From Dactylorhiza incarnata (lineage: Eukaryota > Streptophyta > Magnoliopsida > Asparagales > Orchidaceae): a stretch of DNA of 64,000 nucleotides. Positions 46,487-57,400 of the stretch are shown in pieces; within the stretch, counting starts at the first letter, position 1, and every line of letters starts with the position of its first letter. Location: NCBI GenBank assembly GCA_033032865.1, contig JAWHQI010000024.1, positions 2,790,001-2,854,000 of the forward strand, read 5' to 3'. A program made the position numbers and the translations under genes. Below the pieces are notes generated by a model that searched no databases, was not told where the DNA came from, and was given only the letters and a program-made list of their open reading frames with translations.

Positions 46487-48604
46487 GAAGTAGGCGGAGT
46501 GGTAGTGCGGCACGTGAAGCAGGCTAGAATTTTCCCTGTCTGCTCTTAGCGCACGATCAGTGGCCTCATCGCGCACGACCAGTGATCGTGTGCCAGCGAT
46601 CGTGCGTTAATTCAGAAGAGAATCGAGTTCTGTCTCGGACAGTGCGCACGACCATTTCCCTCTTCGCGCACGACCAGTGATCGTGCGCCAGCGATCGTGC
46701 GCTTATTAGCAAGAATTCAGAGTTCTGTCCCGGATAGTGCGCACGACCATTGCCCTCGTCGCGCACGACCACTGACCGTGCGCCTGTGATCGTGCGCCCT
46801 GTTTATTCTGTTCCGCGATTTTGAGCGGAGAAGAAGATCGGGCCGTCCAAATCTTTTGAGATCTGATCCGATGGCTAGGATTAGATGCTGGAGGCTATTA
46901 GGGCTTATGAGAGGAGATTAATCCTCATTATTTTGAGGTGTTTCTCTCTCCTAGGCTAGAGGAAGAAGAAGGAGGCAAGGAAGAAGAAGGAAGATCCCGC
47001 CATTGACGGAGCTCCGGAGCTCCGTTTCGCGAGCCGTTTCCAGATTTGGAGAGTGCAGCCCGGTGCGGTCGTTTCTCTCCGTATAGAATCTCGGATCCAT
47101 GGCGAAAAAGAAAGCGCCTAGGGTAACGGTTCTTCCTCCCGAACTTTGGACTTGTATTTGTCCATTCATTCCTCTTTCTATGCTTGCATGAGGTGTCTCT
47201 TTCACCAAAAGGGTGAAGTGTAGGATTTCCTCAAGTTCTTCGGAACTCCGGGTAGATTGTGTCCGTCCCCGGCATATTGCATGTAGAAAATCCGGTAGTC
47301 GTGCGGATTTAGGCATTTTGTGAGAAGCCTATTCGTGGCCGTGAGCCCGAATCGGTGATGCTTGATTTGCGACGTTGCATTTAGGTTAGGCCTAGAATGC
47401 GTGCCGGAGAATGACTCCGTGAAATCTTCTATAGTATTGCGGGAATTAAGCGTAGGCGTCTTGCGAAGATCCTAACGAAAGCCCCATGCTTTGAGAGTTG
47501 GATGAAGGCAAACCTTCACCACGAAATTGATGCGGAGCGAGTTGTATCTCCTTTTTGGTTACGTGTAAAGCCTATGTCCTCGTGAAGGCTTGGGTGTTGT
47601 AACTTATGTTTTGTGTAGCACTAGCAAGTGCTAAACCCTTACGGGCCGAGGTGATGTCATACCCGCATCGTATGTGTGAACTCGACGATGAGAGCTCGGG
47701 AATTGACTGAACTGAACCCGTTCCCATGCAGTATCGGTAAAGGGATAGTTGTCTCTCGTAAAGCCGTGTGATCGTGGGAGAGGTCGCGGAAGGTGTTTAC
47801 CTAGACGGGCCATAAGCTCTTTTCCCATCTCAAGTTTTCGGACTCATGATGGTGTTGGTGCTCGGGAAGAAGTACCTTTGATCCATGCCTTGTGAGCATG
47901 GAGCGTGCGGTTGTTGTACCCACGTCTGTGATAGAATGATGTCATGTTTAGCCTCATGCGGTGGCTTAGGCGGTTGTGGGGAACCTTCGGGTGAACCCAA
48001 CCAACATCATGTGCATACCTAGGTTCCCTTCTTTTGATGCTCAACTTAGAAGATTGATTGTGCTTGAAACCTCACATCGTGTAGTTGCACTTTCTTTATA
48101 TTAGTACTTGTGCTAGTATGGCTTGCTTGCAGGGTAGAAGCTCCGCCACCCCGGGTAAGGGGTGGGGTCGTTATAATTTGGTCAGCTGTGCTGACCGTTA
48201 CCTTGTTTGCCACCGCTTGGTGGAATGTTCTTATGCAGGTGCAGGTGAGCCTAGCGGGAAGTAGCGGGCGTTGGCCCTTTTGCTGTGTTGGCCCTCGAAG
48301 GCCAGCCTTTTTCCTGTTTTCTCATGTATTGCCGGCCTGCGTGCCGATGTATGCCTTTTTGGAGTTTTGTACATTGTTTGATGTAAGGCCCTAAGGCCGT
48401 AACTCTTACTTCTGGACTCATTCCTATGATAGTGGACATGTCTTTTTGAATGGTTTAATTAATGCTTCCGCTTACGTTTTCGTACTCTCGTTTTGTGGTT
48501 ACTTTTCTGGTTATCACCTTTTAACTCCTAGCTAGTGTGGTTTGTATGGCGTGGGGTCCCGGCCGGACCTGCTGTTATACTTTTCGTACTGGCAGGGTGT
48601 TACA
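46459..48604 (+). mobile_element. 3' LTR of element C
   Basis: 2,146 bp, the same length as the 5' LTR and identical in all parts compared. The polypurine tract AAGGAGGGTGGAG (46445-46457) comes just before it. Confidence 0.95.
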
Positions 48605-48609
48605 GATAT

Positions 48610-49754
48610 CTTGCATGTGCATAAGGTGGTGGGTCCTTCGTGTTGGCGGTCGTTGCACCGACGTTGATACTTGGGCTCGGCTAGTGCGGTATTTGCACTT
48701 AGCCATAAAATCTGGCGGTCCAGTCAGTAAGAGTACGCAGACGCTCCGCGGGTTTTGTGGAGGCGTACGATTGGTCTAGGTCGGGTAGTGCATATACCAA
48801 CCTAGAGGTGGGCGGGGCCCAACCCACCGCTTCCGTTTGCCACTACGGGAGTATCCGGGGAGTCTAGCTCGCTCCAAAAAGGGGGAACTAAAGGTCTATG
48901 CGCATAGAGTCGTAGTGGGTGAGTTGCACTTGTTTGATCACCGCATAACAATATACTTGCATGACATAGCATAAACATTGCATTCAACCCCTGACACCTA
49001 TCGTATAAATTGGCATGGGACTTTTTATACGATAGGCCCTGCTAAACGACCCCTTGGTCTATAGGTTTGTATGGGCATACCTATAAATCAATGGTTAATT
49101 TTATTATACTTACTTGCCTCTACTTGCGCTCTTTACTGTTTTTCCTATACTTTACCATGCTGCTTATATCTCTTGTTTTACTTATATACATACACCGGTG
49201 TAGCGTGGATCTTACCTTGCCATCTGCTTTCATATTACCCCTTGTTTGTCCTCCGCTTCCTCCTCCCCATACGGTGCCTAGGAGCCTTGGGGGGAGGGGT
49301 GGGGAATTGGCTGAGTCTTTATGACTGACGGTCGGTGGACCTTATCATTTTAGGAGACCGCGGCGACGGGGCAGCACCAGAGGCCGGTGCAAATGGAGGC
49401 GGGGCAGTCTAGCTCAGGAGCTCAGATGACAGGATCCGTGAGTGATGAATTAGTTGTTGTGCTTCCGCGAGTGAACTATGTAGTGAGGCTCTGATGTATC
49501 GGGCTGTAGCCCTAGCTATCTTGTTTCCTTTCTTTCAGCTATATTGTGGACATCTTCTGATGGTTTATTTATATATGTGATGTGGACTTAATTTGGTCTT
49601 TTATTCAGTTAAGCTTACTTTTCTTGTGATCGATTTGGCCGGCAGGATCGGCGTTTTGTAGTGGCGACCTTCCCGAGCGAAGGTGTCACCGCAAAACGGC
49701 GGTTCTGGGCCTAAGACCCGGTGGTTTTTGCAAAAAAAAAAATGGGGTCTTACA
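48610..49754 (+). mobile_element. 3' LTR of element B, right part
   Basis: Continues the LTR of B after C (matches 29523-30665, with a slightly longer A-run near 49732) and ends GGGGTCTTACA before the CGATC duplication. 48605-48609 is the GATAT duplication made by C. Confidence 0.95.
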
Positions 49755-50491
49755 CGATCCATCATCCTTTGGTAGGTTGCTCCTGCATTCCTCAATCCAA
49801 ACAGCATCATCTTATAACAGTAACACTCATCGTCCGTGATGAACGAGACGTCCTTGACATCGGGCGGATGCATTCGGATTTGATGATATTCGGAGAACGC
49901 ATCCAAAAAGCTCATCACCGGGAAGCCGACAGCTGAGTCCACCAATGCATCGATCCGAGGCAATGGGTAGCAGTCCTTAGGACATGCTTTCTTCAGCAAA
50001 GAGAAGTCCACGCACATCCTCCACCTCCCATCCCCCTTCTTCACCATCACCACGTTAGAAACCCATCCTAGGTATTGGATTTCTTCCACGAACCCTGCGT
50101 CTAGCAATTTCCCCACCTCCTCTCTGATTGGCCCAGCAAGGGTGGGCGACACATTCCTCTTCATCTGGAGAATGGGGCGGGCATTCGGGTTGAGGCGATG
50201 ACATGCCACATCCGCATCAACGCCTGTCATCTCCGCAGCGCTCCACACGAAGATGTCTACATTCTGTTGGACTCATCTTCGAATCTTCTCTTGATCCCGC
50301 CCGCTCAGCCTTCCACTGATTCTTATCTTCTCCGGCCTTCCGCTGCCGCCTAAGACCTCCTTCTCACTCACTTCCTCCGCCACTTCCAACTTGGTCAGAT
50401 CACCCAACACATGATCTGCCTCCTCTTCCCCTGTCAACGAATGCAACATGCTGGGAGGAGGTGAGTTCCCCGGCTCTCTGCTTCCTGCCAT
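49755..50491 (-). pseudogene. RT first half of element A, with short N-terminal fusion
   Basis: The minus-strand frame starts MAGSREPGNSPPPS at 50491 and runs through KIRISGRLSG, a TGA at 50273-50275 where relatives have Trp, DIFVWSAAEM, the fingers (KGDGRWRMCVDFSLLKKACP), the palm with MSFLDAFSEYHQI, and LFGLRNAGATYQRMMDRV, where B begins. The rest is at 25911-24163. Only about 57 bp separate the ATG from the LTR, so gag and protease are missing. Apart from the one stop the frame is well kept. Confidence 0.85.
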
Positions 50492-50531
50492 GAGACTTGG
50501 CTCAGAGCTTTTCCGAACTAGCCGCTTCCAC

Positions 50532-50545
50532 GCTCACCGCACCAG
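50532..50545 (-). promoter_or_regulatory. candidate primer-binding site of element A
   Basis: The minus strand reads TGGTGCGGTGAGCG three bases after the LTR end. The position is right and TGG matches a tRNA CCA end, but I cannot name the tRNA. Confidence 0.45.
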
Positions 50546-50548
50546 AAT

Positions 50549-51476
50549 GTTGAAACTAGTAACCCGGTTTCAGCGTTCGAAAGGGGGGTGCGGCTAGCCC
50601 TTACTTGACCCAAGCTAAGACCCTTGACTGATCGCTAAGAACTGAGAAACCTTGCCCTTGGAGAACACCTAAGTCCACAAACGGACCCCTTAAGCTGCAG
50701 CGTGGAGGTCCCACCACATACCCGGAAGCTCTCAAGAAACTTCTCCTCCCAAGCCAATGTTGAGCCTGGGTACCTTGGAGGGCACTAAGAACCACCTCAC
50801 CGTCAACCTTTGATGACAAGGGGAGGGGGTGCTTGCTCATAAGACCACACGAGGGAGGGGGTAGGAACCAACCCTCCCAAGGTGCCCATGGGGGTCTATT
50901 TATAGACTTTCCCAAAAACAGACTGCGAATAGCCAAAATCCCCCAACGGAGAAGGGACGGGCGAGTGGGGGGGTGTCCCCACTCACCCCCTCAAGAGAGG
51001 ACGGGCGAGTTGGGGGCTACCCCCATTCTCCCCCTCAGAAGAGGATGGGCGAGTGGGGGCTGCCCCCACTCGCCCCCTCAAGAGAGGACGGGCGAGTGGG
51101 GGGCTGCCCCCACTCGCCCCCTCAAGAGATGGCGGGCGAGTGGGGGGGGGGGGGGGGGGGGGGCTGCCCCCACTCTCCCCCTCAAGAGGTGGCGGGCGAG
51201 TGGGGGGGCTGCCCCCACTCTCCCCCTCAAGAGATGGCGGGCGAGTGGGGGGGCTGCCCCCACTCGCCCCCTCAAGAGAGGACGGGCGAGTGGGGGGCTG
51301 CCCCCACTCGCCCCCTCAAGAGGGTCCCCCACTCGCCCCTTGGGCGGGCGAGTGGGGTGATACCCTACTCACTGAATGGGATTCCTCCCACTCGTTCAAA
51401 GGCTCGGGCGAGTGGGGGATGTGCCCCCCCCCCCCCCCCCCCCCCACACACACACACTCACCCGAGGAAGGTGGGT
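50549..51476 (-). mobile_element. 5' LTR of element A, cut by F
   Basis: Matches 5130-6222 in the same orientation, with roughly 2-3% differences in the first 270 bp and fewer palindromic units (50956-51345). F enters at GGTGGGT, about 20 bp before the LTR would end. Confidence 0.85.
50956..51345. repeat. palindromic GC-rich array, 5' LTR of A
   Basis: About eight GGGCGAGTGGGGG/CCCCCACTCGCCC units, one with a G-run longer than 20. A C-run and a CA-run follow near 51424-51458. Confidence 0.9.
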
Positions 51477-51636
51477 TGATGAATAGTTAATATACGCATT
51501 TTTTTTATAATTTTTAGTATAATTTTAATTAGATTTCTAAATAATATATGTAAATTAATGAATAAAATGTTTGTTTTTGTTATTTTTGTTTTTAACTTAG
51601 TTTTATTTTCATTTTGCAAAGTTTTTGTAATTTTGT

Positions 51637-52152
51637 TAAGTCACGCCCTTGGTCACTCCCGTGTCCAAGGGCGTGTTCACTAATCCCTAACATTTTCTTT
51701 TCCCTGTTCTTTTTCCAACTCAAACATCAAGTCACGCCCTCGGTCACGCCCGTGACCGAGGCCGTGTACCTCGGTCACGCCCGTGACCGAGGCCGTGTAC
51801 CTCGGTCACGCCCGTGACCGAGGCCGTGTACATCAGTCACGCCCGTGTTGAATGACCAAGCCCAGATTCGAGCCAAGATGTCAATGTCACGCCCAACGTC
51901 ACGGCCGTGATCGGGTCACGCCCGTGACCGAGGCCGTGACTCAGCAAATTCTTCCAGAAGAACAAGGACACGCAAGGTGTCACGCCCAGCACACTGCCGA
52001 CATCGAACACGCCCCTGTTACTTGGAACTCGCCCATGTACTTCCGAACTCGCCGGTCAAGCCTTCCAGATACCTGCCTGGATCCAGCTGTTCTGGCTATT
52101 CGCACCCCAAGCCGTGTCACGCCCTCAGACACGCCCGTGTCCGAGGGCGTGT
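51637..52152. repeat. CTCGGTCACG/CGTGACCGAG palindromes in LTR of F
   Basis: Perfect 10-bp arms around CC lie in a 31-bp unit present three times here and twice in the 3' LTR (62160-62235). More CACGCCC/GGGCGTG words follow up to the TATA box. Confidence 0.88.
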
Positions 52153-52168
52153 AATCCAAAATTTTTTT

Positions 52169-52178
52169 CTATAAATAG
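52169..52178 (+). promoter_or_regulatory. TATA box in LTR of F
   Basis: CTATAAATAG directly after the palindromic cluster; the same arrangement is at about 62571 in the 3' LTR. Confidence 0.65.
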
Positions 52179-53860
52179 CCAGATCCAGCTGAGTCCAAGG
52201 GTTCAAAATTTTGGGAGCTTCTCTTAAGGTTTTGTTCCATTTTGCTGATTTTTGGTGTTTTGTAATTTTTGTAATTTTGCACTTTCTCTCTCTAGTTTTG
52301 TAACCCCTTTTTTGATGGAAATAAATTAAGCTTGTAATTATTGTCTCTCTTTGTTTTAGTGTGTGTGTTCTCTTTTTGTTCTTTTTCTTTTTATTTTTAG
52401 TTTTATGTAATTTTGTAATTTTTGTTAAGTTGTCATTTTAATTTGGGTGTGTGTGTGTGTATGAGTGTAATTTTCTTATTTTTAGCTTTGTTGTAATTTT
52501 TAGATGATTTCATATTAGTGTGTGTGAGTGTAGGACTTTAAATAGTTTTTTTGTTGTTTTGTTTTGATTTGGTGTTTTTACTTTCTTTTTGCTTTTTTTT
52601 GTAAGTGTGTGTGTGTGTATGAGAGTAGGTTTTCTTTTCTTTTTAACTTAGTTTCATTATTGTTGTGTGTGTGAGTGTATGAGTTTAGATTTGTTTTATT
52701 TTAATTAGATTTCATTAACGTAGAGTGGGTGTGTGTATGAGTATAAAGTTTGCGCCTTTTTTGTAATCGAATAGATTTCATTTCCGTCACGCATTTATTT
52801 CCCGCCTATCCGTTTGGATAGGACTTGCTCACGCATTTATTTCCCGCCTATCCGTTTGGATAGGACTTGCTACGCATTTATTTCCCGCCTATCCGTTTGG
52901 ATAGGACTTCCTCACGCATTTATTTCCCCTCTACCTATTTGGGTAGGGATCGCATTTCTTTAATTTCTGCAATTTACAGCTTTCATTTTAATTCTGTAGA
53001 GTGTGTGCGTTTTCAATTAGTGCGTCTTTTATTTTTTATATATTTGCTTTTTGCTTAATTCCGCTACCCGCTCAATCGCTTATTATCGCCGTAGTTATCA
53101 TTATCGTTTTATAAAAACCTAAAAAATTCTAAGCAAAACTACTTTTTAAATTAACGTTTTCGTTCTTTTTCTTTTCATCGCTTTTCTTGGTTTTTGCTAA
53201 ACGCACACCAAGCCCGCGATAGTTACCATTTTCGTCACTAACTTTTCTATAAAATCATAAAAATCAATTTCAAACTTTTTTCGATAAAATAATAGCGCGT
53301 TCCTAAGAAGTAGAAATAATCGATACGACCTTGGAAAAATACGACCTTGATATTTTAAAAGAAATATCCTATACTACTATCGATAAGGTCCACTTGCCTT
53401 TATTGATTTTAGTCCGGATAATTACATAAACCCAAAAGCTTTCTCTCTAAAGCACTTTTTAAAACTCTCTTTTAAAAACACTAAAAAATTTGTTGCAACA
53501 CCTCTTTGGTTGTTGCAACTAGCTCAAGGTAAAAGAAGTCTTAAAACGCTCTTAACGAATTGTTGCAACTACTCAAAAAATTGTTGCAACAATATTTTCA
53601 AAAAACTTTCAATTTTAATTTCAACATAAAGCCCTTTTTCAATCTTTTCTACTTAGCTTTTGGCGACGCGGCCAAAGAGTAATCTTCGATATTTCGAAAG
53701 AGGAAAAGGCCGTTACTTCTATCTTTCGATAGGATAACGGGTAATTCTTCGAAGTAGGATTACTCGCGGGACTCTTCGAAAACGCCGCCGAATTCTAATA
53801 AAAGAAGAAAGCAAGGCTTCACACCTTTTTCAAAAAACTAATTTTAACGCATCAAGTTTT

Positions 53861-53877
53861 TGGCGCCGTTGCCGGGG
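53861..53877 (+). promoter_or_regulatory. primer-binding site of F, first copy
   Basis: TGGCGCCGTTGCCGGGG, Asp-tRNA type, six bases after the LTR. A second copy is at 54027-54043. Confidence 0.85.
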
Positions 53878-54043
53878 TTTTGGGCGTGACCGAGGGCGTG
53901 ACTTAACAAAATATTTTCCGCATGGATATCCCCAAGGACCGAGGGCGTGACTTAACAAAATATTGACCGAGGGCGTGACTTAACGCATCAAGTTTTCCGC
54001 ATGGATATCCCCAAGGATCAAGTTTTTGGCGCCGTTGCCGGGG
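53878..54043. other. scrambled insertion between two primer-binding sites of F
   Basis: A 166-bp patchwork. GACCGAGGGCGTGACTTAAC occurs three times and is the reverse complement of the start of the LTR repeats (near 51634-51660). TTCCGCATGGATATCCCCAA occurs twice and is a piece of gag (55656-55680). ACGCATCAAGTTTT is the LTR end plus spacer. The patch ends in a second complete primer-binding site. Confidence 0.85.
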
Positions 54044-54443
54044 ACTTGTGTCGTTATTTTGAAATAGGAAACGCTATTAATTTTATCTTATATTTCATCT
54101 TTTTTTCTATCTAAAAAAAAAACCAAAAACTAAAAAAATATACTATCTAAGTAAAGAAAAAAAATATATATATACTTATATTTTTCAATTTTCTTTTTTT
54201 ACATATATTTTCGAATACAGCTACATATATTTTCATATAAAAGCCCCACAAAAATCAAACCCAAAAAATATATATATTTATATATTTTACTTAAGTAAAG
54301 AAAAACCCAAAAAAATATATTATTCTCTTTTACTTTTTTTCCTTTCTTTTTCATCTTTGTAAAAATATTTCTAAAACAAAAACATCAAAAAAAATCTATA
54401 AAAGAAAAAAAAACTCTTCAAAAATTAATTAAAAAAATAGTGT
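54044..54443 (+). other. leader of element F
   Basis: A/T-rich noncoding sequence before the gag ATG, with many stop codons in all frames and no recognised signal. Confidence 0.6.
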
Positions 54444-57400
54444 ATGACCCGAGGCGAATCTTCGGATAATCCAATTTTACCTTTTGATCCCGAAATCGAG
54501 CGCACGCTTCACGAGCGCCGCCGATCTCATAATCAAAATCTACAAATAGATCCCGAAGAATCCGTCGGCGATATACATATAGGCGTGATGGGCGATCCTA
54601 ATCTAAATGCGGCCCCACCGAGGACCATGACCTACTATGCTAGGCCAAATTTAGAGGATACAGGATCGAGCGTCACCCGCCCTGCGGTAGCTAATAATAA
54701 TTTCGAAATCAAATCCAGTATAATTCAAATGGTACAACAGTCGATTCAGTTCGACGGTTTGCCAGATGAGGACCCAAACCAACACCTTAATAATTTTTTA
54801 GAAATTTGCGACACCTTCAAGATTAATGGCGTCAGCGATGACGCCATTCGCTTGCGCTTATTTCCCTTTTCCCTGCGGACAAAGGCGAAATCGTGGTTGA
54901 CTTCTCTTCCGAGAGGGTCCATAACCACGTGGGCCGAATTGACGGAGAATTTTCTAACAAAATATTTTCCTCCGTCAAAAACCGCTAAATTACGCACCGA
55001 TATCGCATCCTTCATTCAATTCGATTCCGAGTCTCTCTACGAGACTTGGGAACGTTTTAAAGAATATTTGCGTAGGTGTCCTCATCACGCGCTACCAACT
55101 TGGCTTCAGGTACAAACGTTCTATAACGGATTGAATTTCTCAACGAGACAGATGATCGACGCAGCCGCCGGGGGAACGTTAAACAACAAAACCCCGGAGG
55201 CCGCTCAAGCTCTGATCGAAGAAATGGCCATGAACGCGTACCAATGGAACGTGCCAAGGTCGCGTCCTCCTAAACCGGCTGGTATTTTCGAAGTGGATGC
55301 CACTACTCACTTAGCCTCGCAGGTAGAGCGGCTAAGTAAGCAAGTGGCGGAGATGACTGCTTCCTCCTCCACTCCCGCTTGGGCTAATAATCCTAATAAT
55401 AATAATAATAATAATTTTAATAATCCAAATAATAATAATAATAATTTTAATAATCTTAATAATAATAATCTTAATAATAATATTAATAATAACAATAATT
55501 TAAGCGAGGAATCGATGGATTACGTGGGCAATCAAGTGCGGGCGCCCTTCAACCCATATAGTAATAACTATAACCCGGGTTGGAGGAGCCACCCGAACTT
55601 CTCCTGGAGTAACCCTAATAATGCGCAACGCCCTCCACCTGCGATCCCGCAAGGATTTCCGCATGGATATCCCCAAGGATTTCAGCAGGGTTTTGCGCCT
55701 CCTCCTCCAAAACCTTCTCCGCTCGAGGAGATTTTTGCAAAATACATGGCTTCCAACGACGCAAATATCCGGAATATAACCGGATCGCTAAAAAATTTAG
55801 AAATGCAGGTTGGCCAGCTTGCAAAAATGGTCTCCGAGCGGCCACTTGGAGCACTACCGGGGAACTCGGAGCAGAACCCGCGTGAAAATGCCCACGCCAT
55901 TACCCTTCGCAGCGGCAAGGAGGTCGACTCCCCATTGCGGGTTGAGCATCAGGTAACTGTTTCGCCTCCGACCCCTGCACCCTCGTCTTTTATTTTATTA
56001 GATACGAAAAAATCATTAGCGCCGGGCGTCTCGAGCCCGCAAATTCCGTACCCCGAAAAACTTAATAATGAGAAGGAGGACGAACATTACAAAAAGTTTT
56101 TACAAATTTTTAAACAAATTCAAATTAACGTCCCCTTCTGCGAGGCACTCTCACAAATGCCGAAATATGCGAAATACCTTAAGGAGCTCCTTTCTAATAA
56201 AAAGAAGCTCGAGGGTATTTCGCGTGTTTCCTTAAATGCGGAATGCTCGGCGGTCCTACTTAATAAATTGCCGCCGAAACTAAACGACCCAGGAAGGTTT
56301 TCCATCCCGTGCCTATTCGACAATTTATTAATAAAGTACGCTCTAGCGGACCTGGGAGCGAGCATCAATTTGATGCCCTTCTCCCTCTTTAAAAAGCTCG
56401 ATTTGGGAGTTCCCACCCCAACGAAAATGAGCATCCAACTCGCGGATCGCTCGATAAAATATCCTATCGGGGTAGTGGAGGGCGTTCTGGTCAAGGTTGA
56501 CAAGTTTATCTTCCCGGTAGACTTCATCATCCTCGACATTGAGGAGGACGCCGAGGTACCAATTATCCTCGGTCGCCCTTTCCTCGCGACCTCCCGCGCA
56601 TTAATTGATGTGAGTAACGGTCGCCTCCTCCTTCGGGTAGGGGACGACAAAGTTACCCTTCTTATTAATCCCTCGATGCAAAATTCTTTATCGAACGATG
56701 ATTCCTGCTTTCACTTAGAATCCGCGTTCGAGGATGAGTGTTCTTCGCTTTATGAATTACTCGCTTTAAATTTAGACGAACCGGATTTGGCGGACCTCGC
56801 CCCTTTGGACGAGCTACCGCCAGATTCGCCTTTCGAATCTTTTAATTCTAAAAATTTAAAAATAACAACTTCTTACGAAGAACCCCCGGTCTTGGAGCTT
56901 AAGCCACTCCCCGACCATTTAAAATACGCTTTTCTCGCCGCGGACTTAAAACTCCCGGTTATTATTTCGTCTTCTTTATCTGATTCGGAAACCTCCGAAT
57001 TAGTTAAAGTTTTGTCCACGCATCGCCATGCAATTGCATGGCAGATTTCCGATATTAGGGGGATAAATCCCTCTTTTTGCACGCACAAAATCTTCTTAGA
57101 AGATAATTCCCGCAAAACCATCCAGCCTCAGCGGCGACTAAACCCAAATATGCGGGAGGTCGTTAAGGCTGAAGTAATAAAATTAATGGATGCGAGGATT
57201 ATCTACCCTATATCCGACAGCACGTGGGTTAGTCCCATTCATGTCGTGCCTAAAAAGGGCGGTATAACGGTAGTGGCAAATGAACATAACGAATTAATTC
57301 CAACTCGTACTGTTACGGGTTGGAGGGTGTGCATCGATTACCGAAAATTAAATGATGCCACCCGCAAAGGCCACTTTCCGTTACCGTTTATCGATCAAAT

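Larger units (their letters stand above)
39161..48604 (+). mobile_element. element C: young Tekay-like chromovirus with inverted integrase copy
   Basis: The target duplication GATAT (39156-39160, 48605-48609) is exact; the other LTR of B has a single GATAT there. Two 2,146-bp LTRs look identical at every place I compared, so the insertion is very recent. The interior carries gag, broken RT-RNase H, and integrase in both orientations. Protease and the integrase zinc domain are lost or unrecognisable. Since the element carries this damage yet has identical LTRs, it was probably moved by enzymes supplied in trans. Confidence 0.93.
25912..49754 (+). mobile_element. element B: Tekay-type Ty3 chromovirus, with C nested in its 3' LTR
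   Basis: Target duplication CGATC at 25907-25911 and 49755-49759 is exact, and removing B restores the RT frame of A across YQRMMDRV. LTRs of about 4.75 kb (TGTAACATCCC...GGGTCTTACA) flank gag and pol. The 3' LTR is split by C. Its two halves together give a length within 2 bp of the 5' LTR, and the two LTRs differ by well under a few per cent by eye. Confidence 0.95.
5130..51476 (-). mobile_element. element A: TAT-type Ty3 retrotransposon, split by D/E, B/C and F
   Basis: This is the main host layer of the nest. It reads right to left: 5' LTR (50549-51476, cut by F), a short leader, reverse transcriptase (50491-49755 joined across B to 25911), RNase H and a second RNase H-like domain, integrase (24486-24163 joined across D to 9266-8650), a 170-bp tandem array, an antisense ORF, a polypurine tract and the 3' LTR (6241-5130). 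The second RNase H, the antisense ORF and the tandem repeats between pol and LTR are known traits of the TAT lineage. Gag and protease are absent. The two LTRs differ by a few per cent in the parts I compared, so A is older than B, C and F. Confidence 0.85.
51477..53854 (+). mobile_element. 5' LTR of element F
   Basis: 2,378 bp. It contains CACGCCC palindromic repeats (51637-52152), a TATA box CTATAAATAG near 52169, T-rich and GT-rich sequence, four copies of a roughly 42-bp unit CGCATTTATTTCCCGCCTAT (52786-52945), and TTGTTGCAAC words near 53490-53590. It ends ACGCATCA. Confidence 0.88.

Noticed and set aside
55307..55495. Leu-rich frame on the minus strand
   Set aside because: Antisense reading of the AAT repeat in gag of F, not a membrane protein.
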